A stretch of 64,000 nt of DNA from Bacillus sp. FJAT-50079 (lineage in GTDB: Bacteria; Bacillota; Bacilli; Bacillales; Bacillaceae_C), in assembly GCF_018343515.1 (NCBI RefSeq), contig NZ_JAGYPD010000006.1, positions 248,001 to 312,000 of the forward strand. The letters are read 5' to 3'. The translations under genes and the position numbers were made by a program. Position 1 is the stretch's first letter; every line of letters starts with the position of its first letter. The notes below the pieces were generated by a model that was given only the letters and a program-made list of their open reading frames with translations, was not told the DNA's origin and did not search any database. Below are positions 1 through 8,872 of the stretch, piece after piece.

Positions 1-2
1 TG

Positions 3-458
3 CAAAACTTAATTCGTGTTGGAACGTGCGGCGCCATTCAAAAGGATGTAAAAGTTCGTGATGTCATTTTGGCAATGACTGCATCGACAGACTCTCAAAT
101 GAATCGAATTACGTTTGGTGCGATAGATTATGCGCCGACAGCTTCTTTTGAACTTTTAAAAAATGCGTATGATGTTGGCGTTGAAAAAGGGCTAAACTTA
201 AAAGTCGGCAATGTGTTTACAGCAGACACGTTCTATAATGACCATGCGGAACATGAAAAATGGGCTCAGTATGGCATATTGGCAATTGAAATGGAAACAG
301 CGGCTTTATACACATTGGCAGCGAAGTTTGGAAGAAAGGCTCTTTCTGTTTTAACGGTTAGTGATCATATTATCACAGGGGAAGAAACAACAGCTGAAGA
401 GCGACAAACGACATTTAATGAAATGATTGAAGTAGCATTGGATGCTTCGATCAAGTAA
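3..458 (+). CDS. deoD: Purine nucleoside phosphorylase, DeoD type (5' truncated by window edge)
   Basis: The first 152 codons seen are open from base 3 with no start, so the N-terminus lies outside the window. The product splits purine (deoxy)ribonucleosides with phosphate into base plus pentose-1-phosphate in cytosolic purine salvage. The visible part carries the RVGTCGA segment, the EMETAALY nucleoside-binding segment and, near the C-terminus, TVSDH with the Asp that protonates the base in hexameric DeoD enzymes. It ends 42 bp before the yodJ-like gene in the same direction; deoD-yodJ-ctpA order is also known from B. subtilis. Identification is secure. Confidence 0.95.
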   Translation, partial: QNLIRVGTCGAIQKDVKVRDVILAMTASTDSQMNRITFGAIDYAPTASFELLKNAYDVGVEKGLNLKVGNVFTADTFYNDHAEHEKWAQYGILAIEMETAALYTLAAKFGRKALSVLTVSDHIITGEETTAEERQTTFNEMIEVALDASIK

Positions 459-500
459 AACGAACGCGATTCGTTGTATTTGAGGAGTAGTGAAAAGAAA

Positions 501-1334
501 GTGAAAAAAGGATTAACAATGATGGTGATGGCGATCTTCTTAGCTGGTTGTACAGTGCCAGACTTTTTAACATTTAAAAAACAGCCAAATGCTCCGACCG
601 AAGAACAAGAGCAAAATCATGAGGTTGAGCAAGTTCCAGAGGAAGAGCCGATCCAATCAGAGGAAAAGAATGAAGAAGTGGAAAATGAAATCGCGATTGA
701 AGCAGCATATTTTAATGATACACATGAAGTTAACGGTATTACTGAAATTAAAAATCCAGATAATGTGATGGCACTTGTCAATAAAATATTTGCTTTGCCG
801 GAAACGTATGAACCTGAGGATTTGGTTCGTCCGAATGTTGAATTTTCATTTGGTGATCAAGATATTGAGAAAAGTTATTTAAGGAAAGATGCAGCTGAAG
901 CACTTGAGAACATGTTTGAGGCAGCGGAAAGTGAAGGCATCTATCTATTCGCTGTATCAGGCTATCGTTCTTACGAGCGACAAAAAGCAGTTTTTGACGC
1001 AGAAATTGCAAGAGTCGGCGAAGAACAAGCGCTTCAAGCGGTCGCATATCCTGGTAAAAGTGAGCACCAAACAGGGCTGGCTATGGATATCTCTAGTCAA
1101 AGTGCACAATTTTTATTATCTGAACAATTTGGTGAAACAGCCGAAGGTCAGTGGTTGAAAGAAAATGCTCATCGTTATGGCTTTATTCTTAGGTATCCGC
1201 AAGAAAAAGAAGATATTACGGAATATCAGTACGAGCCGTGGCATTTTCGTTACGTAGGAGAAAAAGTAGCTGGCTGGATTTATGAACATGGTTGGACATT
1301 GGAAGAATTTTTTCAAGAAGTGAAAAAACTATAA
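501..1334 (+). CDS. yodJ: D-alanyl-D-alanine carboxypeptidase lipoprotein, VanY/M15B family
   Basis: Trims the terminal D-Ala from peptidoglycan stem peptides at the outer face of the membrane. The GTG at 501 is chosen because it gives a short lipoprotein signal (two Lys, hydrophobic stretch, lipobox LAGC), with GAGGAG at 482-487; an in-frame TTG at 474 is the alternative. After the lipidated Cys comes an acidic Glu/Gln-rich linker of about 50 residues. The M15 zinc motifs are intact: SGYRSYERQ, SEHQTGLAMD (His and Asp ligands near residues 188-196) and EPWH (near 245). It resembles B. subtilis YodJ in domains and in position between deoD and ctpA. A terminator follows directly. Confidence 0.88.
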   Translation: MKKGLTMMVMAIFLAGCTVPDFLTFKKQPNAPTEEQEQNHEVEQVPEEEPIQSEEKNEEVENEIAIEAAYFNDTHEVNGITEIKNPDNVMALVNKIFALPETYEPEDLVRPNVEFSFGDQDIEKSYLRKDAAEALENMFEAAESEGIYLFAVSGYRSYERQKAVFDAEIARVGEEQALQAVAYPGKSEHQTGLAMDISSQSAQFLLSEQFGETAEGQWLKENAHRYGFILRYPQEKEDITEYQYEPWHFRYVGEKVAGWIYEHGWTLEEFFQEVKKL

Positions 1335-1357
1335 AACTCCCGAGATGGGAGTTTTTC
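1334..1357 (+). terminator. Rho-independent terminator after yodJ
   Basis: AAACTCCC pairs with GGGAGTTT across a 5-base loop and runs into TTTTCTTC. The stem begins in the last bases of the yodJ-like gene. Confidence 0.75.
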
Positions 1358-1691
1358 TTCTTGATGCAGATTGGCCATCTTTTTGCTCAAGTCCTCCCCA
1401 TCTATAAGTCATAGGCTGGATGCTGTAATAGAGGGAGCTCCAATTCAAATTAAGCCTGCGGCGGATGTTCCAAATTTTTAGAGGAACTTTTGGGAAAGTT
1501 CAGCAAGATATGAACAAAATTATGTAGATACGTCATTGTTCGGAAAAATTGGCTATTTCTTCGATTTCTTTCTAAGTAATACGACTGCGCTTCTTGAAAG
1601 ACACGTAGCTCTTTCCCATTAGCTGAAAAACTGATAAAATATAGTGGTCGGTAATTAAATAGAGAATCAGAGGGTTGCATCTCTGCGGGGA
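1358..1691. other. Intergenic stretch before ctpA, no gene supported
   Basis: About 330 bp lie between the yodJ terminator and ctpA. The only long frame (minus strand, 1450-1680) has no ribosome binding site and no recognisable domain. A TAAAATATAG sequence near 1636-1645 may hold a -10 element for ctpA, but no convincing -35 was found. Confidence 0.4.
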
Positions 1692-3170
1692 ATGAAAGTG
1701 GTGAATGGAATGGTAGAAAATAATGATCATAAAGATACGAACGGTCCGTCGGAAAATAATCGGTATATACGAATGAAAAAGTTTACATTTGTCATGTTAC
1801 TATTTTTACTCGTGTTTTCCACCGCTGGTATTACATTAGTAGCATTAGCATTTGGTGATGAAAAAGCGGTTAATGTAGGTGTACAAGAACGCAAGGAATT
1901 TACAAAGCTGTATAATGCATACGACGAACTAAAAAAGAGCTATTTTCAAGATGTGAATCAAGCGGCATTGCTGGATGGTGCAATCGATGGGATGATGAAA
2001 GCACTGGAAGATCCTTATTCAGATTATATGACAAAGGATGAGGCAAAGCAGTTTGAAGAAAGCATTTCATCATCCTTTCAAGGCATCGGTGCGGAAATTC
2101 AGGAGTTAGCTGGAAATATTGTCGTTGTCTCTCCTATTAAAGGAACACCAGCAGAACGTGCAGGAATTAAACCAAAGGATAAAATCATGAAAGTTGATGA
2201 TAAAGACCTGCAAGGGATGAGTGCAAATGAAGCCGTTCTCCTCATAAGAGGGAAAAAGGGTACGACAGTAAATTTAGTTATTCAGAGGGATGGAAGCGAT
2301 GAACCGATCAATTTGACGATTACTCGTGATGAAATCCCAATCAATACAGTTTATGCTGAAATGCTCGAAGATGGAGTTGCAAAAATACAAATTACAAGTT
2401 TTTCACGGCATACAGATAAAGATCTTACAAGCGCTCTAAATGAAATGGAAAGTAAAGGAATGAAGTCGCTTATTTTAGATGTTCGCCAAAACCCGGGTGG
2501 CTTGCTCGATCAGGCGATTACGATTTCAAATCTGTTCGTACCTAAAGGGAAAATTTTATTCCAAGTGGAATATAAAGATGGGACAAAACAAGAGTATGTC
2601 GCAAAAGATGGTAAGAAGATTACAGTTCCAACCGTGATGCTGATTGACGGGGGGAGTGCAAGTGCTTCAGAGATTTTAGCAGCAGCTGTAAAGGAATCAG
2701 CAAATGTTCAGCTCATTGGCGAAAAGTCATTTGGAAAAGGAACCGTTCAAACAACGAAAGAATTTACAGATGCCTCAAATATAAAATATACGATGGCAAA
2801 ATGGCTTACACCGAAAGGAAATTGGATTCACGAAAAAGGAATCGAGCCTGACTATGTAGAAACCTTGCCAGCTTATTCGGAGATTACGTATATTGATCCA
2901 GAAAAGGAATTAAAGCAAGATACGATTGCTAATGAAGTAAAATCAGCAGAAGAAATGTTGAATATTTTAGGCTTTAATCCAGGAACTGTTGATACACATT
3001 ATGATGAAGAAACAGTAAAAGCGGTCGAAGAATTTCAGAAGAGTGTCGAACTTGAGACGACAGGGACGATTCAAGGTGAAACGACGCTAACATTAATGGA
3101 AAAAATTCGGGACTATTGGAAAGAAAATGATCCACAAGTAAAAAAAGCGGTTGAAATTTTAACAAAATAA
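1692..3170 (+). CDS. ctpA: Carboxy-terminal processing serine protease (S41) with PDZ and peptidoglycan-binding domains
   Basis: Membrane-anchored protease of the tail-specific/CtpA family, acting outside the membrane. In order: a short polar N-terminus, one membrane segment (about 30-52), a helical region, a PDZ domain (about 115-190) and the S41 fold. The SASASE segment (about 322-327) supplies the nucleophilic Ser and GEKSFGKG (about 344-351) the general-base Lys. The C-terminus (about 415-475) is a PG_binding_1 domain, seen as LGFNPGTVD and AVEEFQK. B. subtilis has the paralogues CtpA and CtpB; the deoD-yodJ neighbourhood favours CtpA. ATG 1692 has a weak GCGGGG upstream; ATG 1710 is an alternative start. 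A strong terminator follows the stop. Confidence 0.88.
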   Translation: MKVVNGMVENNDHKDTNGPSENNRYIRMKKFTFVMLLFLLVFSTAGITLVALAFGDEKAVNVGVQERKEFTKLYNAYDELKKSYFQDVNQAALLDGAIDGMMKALEDPYSDYMTKDEAKQFEESISSSFQGIGAEIQELAGNIVVVSPIKGTPAERAGIKPKDKIMKVDDKDLQGMSANEAVLLIRGKKGTTVNLVIQRDGSDEPINLTITRDEIPINTVYAEMLEDGVAKIQITSFSRHTDKDLTSALNEMESKGMKSLILDVRQNPGGLLDQAITISNLFVPKGKILFQVEYKDGTKQEYVAKDGKKITVPTVMLIDGGSASASEILAAAVKESANVQLIGEKSFGKGTVQTTKEFTDASNIKYTMAKWLTPKGNWIHEKGIEPDYVETLPAYSEITYIDPEKELKQDTIANEVKSAEEMLNILGFNPGTVDTHYDEETVKAVEEFQKSVELETTGTIQGETTLTLMEKIRDYWKENDPQVKKAVEILTK

Positions 3171-3211
3171 AAAGTATACTCTCCTTATTTTAAAGGGGAG
3201 TATACTTTTTT
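3171..3211 (+). terminator. Terminator after ctpA
   Basis: AAAGTATACTCTCC (3171-3184) pairs with GGGGAGTATACTTT (3195-3208), a 14-bp stem with one G·T, and ends in a T-run. It could also serve the convergent gene at 3235. Confidence 0.85.
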
Positions 3212-3234
3212 GTTTCTAAAGGTTTATTCTTTTA

Positions 3235-3492
3235 TTACATTCTTTTGTAGTTTTCGCCAAACTTAATAAATGTTTTTTCATCTTCCACTAATCCGCAAGA
3301 ACCACATTGTATTCTTCTTGCAGGTCCATTATAAGCAGCCTGCAAAGGACCTGCATCACTGACTGCATCGAATCTCTCAATCGTTTCTCCCGTTTGTGGG
3401 TCCAATCTAACCGCATGTGCGATTTGTTCAATAATATTAAACCGTGAACGATTTGTTTTACAGTTTGGACAACAATATGGTGCACTCATCAT
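3235..3492 (-). CDS. Small zinc-ribbon protein of unknown function
   Basis: 85 residues. Two CxxC pairs, CPNC near the N-terminus and CGSC near residue 66, spaced as in a zinc ribbon. Between them is a polar segment ([19 protein letters not shown]) rich in small residues. The start at 3492 (ATG ATG) sits 5 bases after GGAGG. No function is recognised; zinc ribbons of this size usually bind nucleic acid or a partner protein. It is transcribed towards ctpA and appears monocistronic. Confidence 0.65.
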   Translation of the reverse strand: MMSAPYCCPNCKTNRSRFNIIEQIAHAVRLDPQTGETIERFDAVSDAGPLQAAYNGPARRIQCGSCGLVEDEKTFIKFGENYKRM

Positions 3493-3864
3493 ATCAACCT
3501 CCGCTATCAATTGTATATAAATAGGATAACCAAAATGGAAAAAAATATGATGTATGAACGTAACGAAAAATTATAATTGACACATTGCTGTAACATACGT
3601 AATAAAAAAGGCTCGATCTAAAAACTGTCAATATGTAATTCATAGCAGTTACTGGTAATAGCACCATAAAAATGGAAAAGTGACCAATGAAAGCCACGGA
3701 ATGAAAGAGGGAGAAAAGGCTGTTTTTTTCATATTCTTAATTGAAAAATAGAGTTGTAAATTTTAATTCTAGTAATCTGGCATTTCCTTCCGCAAATATT
3801 ACAAAAAACATATGATAAGATGTTTTTGCAAGAGAGAAAACGAGTTTTCGGGGAGGAAATACAA
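3493..3864. other. Intergenic stretch between zinc-ribbon gene and CAP gene
   Basis: About 370 AT-rich bases between divergent genes. Minus-strand frames here have no ribosome binding site or domain. The CAP-protein promoter should lie here (AT-rich tract around 3790-3825), but no single -35/-10 pair stands out. Confidence 0.35.
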
Positions 3865-4656
3865 ATGAAAAAAATGATCGTTACTACTGCTGCGGCAGCA
3901 GCAATCTTAGCTGCACCATTCGCTGGAAAAGCTGATGCGGCTGAAATAAAACCGATTCAAACAAAGGTCGTATATTATCAAATAGATGCTAGCAAGCTAT
4001 CAAATGATTGGTATGAAACGGTCCTTAAACAATTAAATATCAATTTGAAAGACGCTGTCAATTGGAATACAAAGTATCAGCTTGCACCTGAAAAGCAAGA
4101 AGTACAAACGCAAAAACCAGTGCAACAACAACCGGTGCAAAAGCCAGTAGAAAAACCAGTACCAGCACCAACGCCAACGGAAAAACCGGCACCAACACAA
4201 CCGGTAGAACAGCAAGCACAAAAACCTGCTTCTCCACAGCCTACTGAGCAAAAGCCAGCAGAACAAACAAACTCACAATTAAGTGCGTTTGAGCAACAGG
4301 TTTTTGAGTTAACAAACCAAGAAAGAGCAAAAAATGGGTTAGCACCATTAAAAATTGATCTTGAATTAAGTAAAGTAGCTCGTGAAAAATCTCGAGATAT
4401 GTCTGTAAATAAATACTTTGATCATAATAGCCCGACTTACGGATCGCCATTTGATATGATGAAAAAATTTGGAATTACGTATCGTTCAGCAGGTGAAAAT
4501 ATTGCGATGGGCCAACGTACACCAGAAGAAGTTGTGAATGCATGGATGAATAGCTCAGGTCACCGAGCAAACATTCTAAGCACAAACTTCACTCATATCG
4601 GAATAGGCTATGTGGCAAACGGCAATTACTGGACACAACAATTTATCGGAAAATAA
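3865..4656 (+). CDS. Secreted CAP/SCP-domain protein, YkwD-like
   Basis: Exported protein of 263 residues. A Sec signal peptide runs to ADA|AE near residue 26. It is followed by a short N-terminal region, a Pro/Gln/Lys/Glu low-complexity linker (about 75-140, repeated KPVQQ, EKPAP and similar) and a C-terminal CAP domain (about 150-263). CAP hallmarks are LTNQERAKNGLAPL, FDHNSP, AGENIAMG and NSSGHRANIL. ATG 3865 is preferred over ATG 3820 because GGGAGG lies 9 bases upstream and the signal peptide starts there. Related B. subtilis proteins are YkwD and spore-associated CAP proteins; the exact role is unknown. Confidence 0.85.
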   Translation: MKKMIVTTAAAAAILAAPFAGKADAAEIKPIQTKVVYYQIDASKLSNDWYETVLKQLNINLKDAVNWNTKYQLAPEKQEVQTQKPVQQQPVQKPVEKPVPAPTPTEKPAPTQPVEQQAQKPASPQPTEQKPAEQTNSQLSAFEQQVFELTNQERAKNGLAPLKIDLELSKVAREKSRDMSVNKYFDHNSPTYGSPFDMMKKFGITYRSAGENIAMGQRTPEEVVNAWMNSSGHRANILSTNFTHIGIGYVANGNYWTQQFIGK

Positions 4657-4666
4657 TATGAAAATG

Positions 4667-4701
4667 AAAAACGAACAGGTTTTCACACCTGTTCGTTTTT
4701 T
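4667..4701. terminator. Bidirectional terminator between CAP gene and MATE gene
   Basis: AAAAACGAACAGGT pairs with ACCTGTTCGTTTTT. A-run and T-run on either side make it usable by both convergent genes. It overlaps the end of the MATE gene (stop at 4683). Confidence 0.85.
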
Positions 4702-6050
4702 ATTGCTGCAATATATTTTTTCTGAATGAATCGTAAACGGAGGGAGAGAGTGATCGCTCCAACAGCTAAACCGATGATAAGTCCAAGCCAGTATCCATAC
4801 GGACCAAGTTCCGTATAATTAGCGAGTACGAACCCTACTGGTAAGCCAATGATCCAAAATGAAATTAAGGCCATTATAAATGTCACATTTACATCTTTAT
4901 ATCCACGCAAAGCCCCTTGAATCGGAGCTTGGACCGCATCGGATAATTGGAAAAATACAGCGAAAAGTAAAAACTGAGACGTTAATTTGACGACTTCGAG
5001 ATCATCACTATAAATATGCGCAACTTCGATTCGATAAATAAAAAGAAGTATTCCCATTAAAAGTGACAAGCTTACACCACTCATAACCCCAATCCAGCTA
5101 TAAGAACGGGCATCTTTATGTCGACCCGCTCCAACCTCATATCCAATGAGTATCGTTAAAGCCATTGAAATACTTAACGGTATCATATAAAGCAGGGATG
5201 CGAAATTAAGGGCAGCTTGATGTGCGGCAATAACGTTTGTTCCAAATGTACTCATAAATAATGTTACAGCAGAGAAAATACTTGTCTCGATAAAAATCGA
5301 CAGCCCAATCGGCAGACCGAGTGAAAATATTTCTTTCCATTTTTGCAGGTGAATACGGGCTCTCGTTTTAAAAATGCCAAAATCTCTAAACGGTGCTTTT
5401 TTATGAATGATCCAAATGGCGATTAACGTAATAATCCAGTACGTAATCGCTGAAGCAATACCTGCGCCAATCCCACCTAATGCAGGCAAACCTAATTTCC
5501 CAAATATAAAGATATAATTTAATACAAAATGAATCGGTAATGACGTCAGCGTAACGATCATTGTCACTCTTGTTTTTCCAAGTGCATCGATGAAGGCGCG
5601 CAAAACATTGTATACAAAGAGTGGAATAATCCCAAAAGATAAATAAATTAAGTAATGCTTCGCAACATGTCTCACATTGTCCTCTAAATTCATCGAATCT
5701 AAAACAGGATTTAAAATGAACGCTCCTATAATAATAATGATGATTGCCATTGTAATTGCAACAAATACCCCTTGGATAACTGAAATGGGAACATCTTGTT
5801 TTTTCCGTGCTCCGATTAAATGGCCAACGATCGGAGTAATCGCTAGTAAAATCCCGCTTAGTCCCGTCGAGATGGGGACCCATAATGATGATCCAACAGC
5901 TACTCCGGCCAAATGATCAGACGAAAATCGTCCCGTCATCATAATGTCGAAAAACGTCATCATGAACAACGCAAGCTGAGTAATTAATAAAGGAATAAGA
6001 ATCACCCATAACTGTTGAAGTCTTTCTCGTAAATGATATGTTTGTCTCAT
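4683..6050 (-). CDS. MATE family multidrug/sodium antiporter, NorM-like
   Basis: 455-residue polytopic membrane protein with the 12-helix MATE layout: two MatE halves, the second starting near IETSIFSAVTLFMSTFG. The N-terminal LLITQLALFMMTFFDIMMTG and PIVGHLIGARK segments are typical of NorM/YojI-type proteins, which expel cationic drugs using a Na+ or H+ gradient. The start at 6050 has GGAG 6 bases upstream (minus strand); ATG 6062 lacks a Shine-Dalgarno sequence. It stands alone between convergent CAP and co-directional GNAT genes. Substrate cannot be told from sequence. B. subtilis YojI lies near odhAB and yojNO in that genome. Confidence 0.88.
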   Translation of the reverse strand: MRQTYHLRERLQQLWVILIPLLITQLALFMMTFFDIMMTGRFSSDHLAGVAVGSSLWVPISTGLSGILLAITPIVGHLIGARKKQDVPISVIQGVFVAITMAIIIIIIGAFILNPVLDSMNLEDNVRHVAKHYLIYLSFGIIPLFVYNVLRAFIDALGKTRVTMIVTLTSLPIHFVLNYIFIFGKLGLPALGGIGAGIASAITYWIITLIAIWIIHKKAPFRDFGIFKTRARIHLQKWKEIFSLGLPIGLSIFIETSIFSAVTLFMSTFGTNVIAAHQAALNFASLLYMIPLSISMALTILIGYEVGAGRHKDARSYSWIGVMSGVSLSLLMGILLFIYRIEVAHIYSDDLEVVKLTSQFLLFAVFFQLSDAVQAPIQGALRGYKDVNVTFIMALISFWIIGLPVGFVLANYTELGPYGYWLGLIIGLAVGAITLSLRLRFIQKKYIAAIKNEQV

Positions 6051-6175
6051 GTCTATCTCCATCTTTATGTCATTTTAATCGATAGAATTATATCATATTT
6101 AGAAGAATGAAGATGAGATTAATCGCTCGATATATACGATAATATTATTATGTAAACTTTTAGTGGAAGAAAAAC

Positions 6176-6205
6176 AAAAACACACTCCAAATCGAGTGTG
6201 TTTCA
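6176..6205 (-). terminator. Terminator of the GNAT gene
   Basis: On the minus strand ACACACTC pairs with GAGTGTGT around a short loop, followed by a T-rich run. Confidence 0.75.
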
Positions 6206-6209
6206 TATA

Positions 6210-6773
6210 TTATGCTTCAAGTGATTGTAACTCTTCCATATCAGAAGATTGACGAATATAATTCATTGTAAACAAGTCCCGAGGCACCTCATATAATTCA
6301 TATATATGCTGACCATTATTAAGCTCTTCATAAATAGCAGGGCGTGTTTGGTTGGCAAGTACAGCGTATGGAAGCTTTTCAGCAGCTCGCCGGGAACGAA
6401 GATTTTCATAACGAATCCTCATATAAATCGTTTCAATTTGCTGTTCGAAAAATAGCTCTTTGAAAAACGCATCTTTTGCAAGTGAATTAAAGCCTTTTCC
6501 ATGATACGGCTTACCGATCCACGTGCCAAGAAAACCTGCATGATCCTTAATATCATAAAGATTGATTGTGCCAATTGGATTGCCCCATTCATCAAGAATC
6601 GTTCGGGAAATTAATTCCCCGCGTTCTTCGGCCTCAATTGTCTGTTTAGTAATAAATAAAAACTCTTCATACGAATATGCTTTTTGTCTTACGAAAGGGA
6701 AGACATCTGGGTGCGCCATTAATTCAAATAATGCATGGCATTCAGGCCCGTTTAATTCACGTTTTTTTAACAT
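6210..6773 (-). CDS. GNAT acetyltransferase, RimJ/RimL-type
   Basis: 187 residues of Acetyltransf_3 type. The acetyl-CoA loop is seen as WIGKPYHGKGFNSLAKDAFF (about 90-110), after a NPIGTINLYDIK strand and before the IYMRIRYENLRSRRAAEKLPY motif typical of N-alpha or ribosomal-protein acetyltransferases. The substrate is unknown. AGGAGGGGG lies 5 bases before ATG. The leader is odd: it contains a long inverted repeat and, further upstream on the same strand, a tRNA-like sequence (see separate entries), so the gene may be read from a structured leader. Confidence 0.8.
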   Translation of the reverse strand: MLKKRELNGPECHALFELMAHPDVFPFVRQKAYSYEEFLFITKQTIEAEERGELISRTILDEWGNPIGTINLYDIKDHAGFLGTWIGKPYHGKGFNSLAKDAFFKELFFEQQIETIYMRIRYENLRSRRAAEKLPYAVLANQTRPAIYEELNNGQHIYELYEVPRDLFTMNYIRQSSDMEELQSLEA

Positions 6774-6806
6774 TGGAATCCCCCTCCTGGGCAGGGTAGT
6801 CCCGTA

Positions 6807-6869
6807 GATTCGTTTCTACCCTCGAAATTTTTTAGTGTTGTATAAAAAATTTCGGGGTGGGAATCGAAC
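6807..6869. repeat. Long imperfect palindrome in the GNAT leader
   Basis: A perfect 11-bp core, CGAAATTTTTT (6823-6833) against AAAAAATTTCG (6844-6854), continues outward with mismatches, so that two 27-base arms match at 21 positions. Each arm ends in a T-arm-like sequence (TTCGTTTC and TTCGATTC). It lies between the tRNA-like sequence and the GNAT start codon. Confidence 0.65.
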
Positions 6870-6919
6870 CCACTAGAACCAGCCCAAGGACTGGTGGCGC
6901 ACCATTTGCCTTCCCTCAA
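6850..6919 (-). pseudogene. tRNA-like sequence, probably a degenerate tRNA
   Basis: Read on the minus strand it folds as a cloverleaf: acceptor TTGAGGG/CCCGAAA with 5 of 7 pairs, D-arm GGC/GCC with a GG-containing loop, anticodon stem ACCAG/CTGGT with an 8-base loop (TCCTTGGG), a 4-base variable loop, and a perfect T-arm GTGGG-TTCGATT-CCCAC. No CCA is encoded. The mispaired acceptor and even-sized anticodon loop argue against a working tRNA. An A/T-rich run follows the acceptor. It is either a decayed tRNA or a tRNA mimic in the GNAT leader. Confidence 0.5.
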
Positions 6920-7084
6920 TTATGAGTTGTATTTAAATGTAGAATAATTCTAATGACATCATACATAAAAAATGTCGGTTTGCAAATAGGAAAATGAAAA
7001 AAAATTTATACAATAATCGACAAGTATGAAACTATCTAGTACGTAATAACGTATAGATAAATAAGAAAAAAGGAGGAGATTTTT

Positions 7085-7408
7085 ATGGACAATAATACAG
7101 AAAGAACTCTTGCGGCCGCCATTTATATTTCAAGCTTTTTGACAACGGTGATTGGACCCTTACTCATTTGGCTTCTTAAGAAAGATGAATCCCCTTTAAT
7201 TGACTTTCATGGCAAGGAGTATTTAAATTTTTTAATTTCTTACACTGTTTATGGCATTATTTCTGGTATTCTTGTGTTATTGTTAATCGGATTTGTTTTA
7301 TTGCCGATCGTTGGCCTATTGGCATTTATTTTTACGATTATCGGAGCAATTAAAGCGTATGATGGCCAAATATACCGCATTCCATTTATTTTTAGATTGA
7401 TTAAATAA
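7085..7408 (+). CDS. DUF4870 (Tic20-like) small membrane protein
   Basis: 107 residues with three predicted membrane helices. The family signature is present: an N-terminal TERTLAAAIYISSFLT, then LIDFHGKEYLNFLISYTVY, then the Gly-rich C-terminal helix pair ending IGAIKAYDGQIYRIPF. Function in bacteria is unknown. AAGGAGGAG lies a few bases upstream of ATG. It is monocistronic with its own hairpin downstream. Confidence 0.82.
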   Translation: MDNNTERTLAAAIYISSFLTTVIGPLLIWLLKKDESPLIDFHGKEYLNFLISYTVYGIISGILVLLLIGFVLLPIVGLLAFIFTIIGAIKAYDGQIYRIPFIFRLIK

Positions 7409-7420
7409 TGTGTAGAAGTA

Positions 7421-7469
7421 AGAAAAGGATAGATCAACAGGGGATGAACCTGGTTATCTATCCTTTTCT
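7421..7469. terminator. Hairpin after the DUF4870 gene
   Basis: AGAAAAGGATAGAT (7421-7434) pairs with ATCTATCCTTTTCT (7456-7469). It lies between convergent genes and probably terminates both, although the T-run is short on the plus side. Confidence 0.65.
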
Positions 7470-7486
7470 ACGTTTTGTCCGCAACA

Positions 7487-7957
7487 CTATCGGATCTTTT
7501 TTCTCATAGATACAACTTTTATATGTATATCGTTTCCTCTATGTATTACTTCCTCATTATCAATTGTATATCCAATTGAACGATATAATTGAATGTTTTT
7601 CGGGACAGTCAAACGAACTTTACAAAGCAAGGCGGGAATCCTTTGATTTTTTGCATAATTTTCGAGAGAAGTTAATATTTTTTTTGCAATGCCTTTTCCT
7701 TGTTTTTCTGGGATCACTGACAAACGATAAAAATAAAGTCCTTTGTCAACGAATTGAAACCGAACCATTCCCACTGGTTTTTCATCAACATAGGCGATTA
7801 GACCCTTCTCATTTTCTTTTAAAGCCGTTGATATTGATTCAACCGTTTCCTCTAGAGCACTTGAAGGCGGCGTTGCATCTTTATATTCCATAAACGCCTT
7901 AATCATTAAGTCGTGAATCAGTGATGCATCCGATACTTCTGCAAGTTTCACTTCCAA
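7487..7957 (-). CDS. GNAT family N-acetyltransferase
   Basis: About 156 residues with the Acetyltransf_1 fold. Seen are the N-terminal LIHDLMIKAFMEY helix, FYRLSVIPEKQGKGIAKKIL (acetyl-CoA binding Q/RxxGxG/A), and a C-terminal IQLYRSIGYT motif. Substrate unknown. TTG 7957 is chosen as start because GGAG lies 9 bases upstream; GTG 7963 would be only 3 bases from the Shine-Dalgarno sequence. Monocistronic. Confidence 0.8.
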   Translation of the reverse strand: MEVKLAEVSDASLIHDLMIKAFMEYKDATPPSSALEETVESISTALKENEKGLIAYVDEKPVGMVRFQFVDKGLYFYRLSVIPEKQGKGIAKKILTSLENYAKNQRIPALLCKVRLTVPKNIQLYRSIGYTIDNEEVIHRGNDIHIKVVSMRKKIR

Positions 7958-8128
7958 AATCACTCACTCCTTCTTTTACAATAAATATACTATGTTTTCA
8001 ATTGTAATATAAAAAATAATTTGGCGGGAATGAGTGAGATAAGTATTGTTCAATCGAAATAAAAAGTATAAAAGAAACGGATTGTTCATATTATGTATTG
8101 GATACTTCGTTAGGTAAGGGGGAAGGGT

Positions 8129-8872
8129 ATGAACATTAAAAACTATTATTCTCGGATGACACGATTATATATTCATCAGCTCATTTTATTTTCCCTCGTT
8201 TTTATTATGATTATCCTTCCATCTATGAAGATGATGTATTTCATTCCTGCAAATGTAGCGGGTTTTTTTGTTTTTTTATGCTTAGTCTATTTTTTTATAA
8301 AATATATATACTTTGCACACAAGTGGCAAGAGGTAACAATGACATTAAGCTATATGAATGTACCAGACGATAAGCAGGTGACATATATATTATTAGATTC
8401 AACATCCTCACATACATTGTTTGATGTCTATTCTTTCGACGGTATTTGTCACTTCTCGATCGTAAAAGTAAAAGGGAAAGACAAACGATTGCGAGAGAAA
8501 GGAAGCAGAGCCGGAAGACCCCGAGTGATATATCGCCTTGATAAAATGGGAATTTCAACCGGAGTCTATATTCATATTTACGCCGATCATGGCATGATTT
8601 ATTTGCGTGAGAAGGAATTGCCCTTCATTATGACAATGAAAAAACAAAGGCAGAAGGAACTGATTCTTGGTACAAGCACATTTTTAATAAAGAAAAAATA
8701 TGCCGACTTTATATTTACAAAAGATGAGCGGCCAATGATGACGATTAAAAAAGGGATGATGCCTGTTCGAATGCAATTAATATTTCAGCCTAATACTCCA
8801 GTCGTTCGTTTTGCCAAACATCTATCAGAGGATGAAAAATATATATGCTTTTGTTTACTTTCCTTATGTTAA
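8129..8872 (+). CDS. Uncharacterised two-helix membrane protein
   Basis: 247 residues. Two membrane helices (about 15-33 and 38-60) precede a cytoplasmic beta-rich region of about 180 residues containing many strands and basic turns (GKDKRLREKGSRAGRPRVIYRL). The domain may belong to the Tubby-C-like/LURP superfold seen in several Bacillus membrane proteins, but that is a guess from strand pattern. The ribosome binding site GGGGGAAGGG is close to ATG. The last 4 bases overlap the convergent ligD stop, so the two transcripts meet tail to tail. The C-terminus (CFCLLSLC) is unusual and may mark a late frameshift. Confidence 0.6.
   Translation: MNIKNYYSRMTRLYIHQLILFSLVFIMIILPSMKMMYFIPANVAGFFVFLCLVYFFIKYIYFAHKWQEVTMTLSYMNVPDDKQVTYILLDSTSSHTLFDVYSFDGICHFSIVKVKGKDKRLREKGSRAGRPRVIYRLDKMGISTGVYIHIYADHGMIYLREKELPFIMTMKKQRQKELILGTSTFLIKKKYADFIFTKDERPMMTIKKGMMPVRMQLIFQPNTPVVRFAKHLSEDEKYICFCLLSLC

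Noticed and set aside
1450-1680. Minus-strand frame of 76 codons ahead of ctpA
   Set aside because: No ribosome binding site before its ATG, no domain, and odd composition; treated as intergenic.
3494-3697. Minus-strand hydrophobic frame upstream of the zinc-ribbon gene
   Set aside because: No Shine-Dalgarno sequence; it covers the AT-rich promoter region of two divergent genes.
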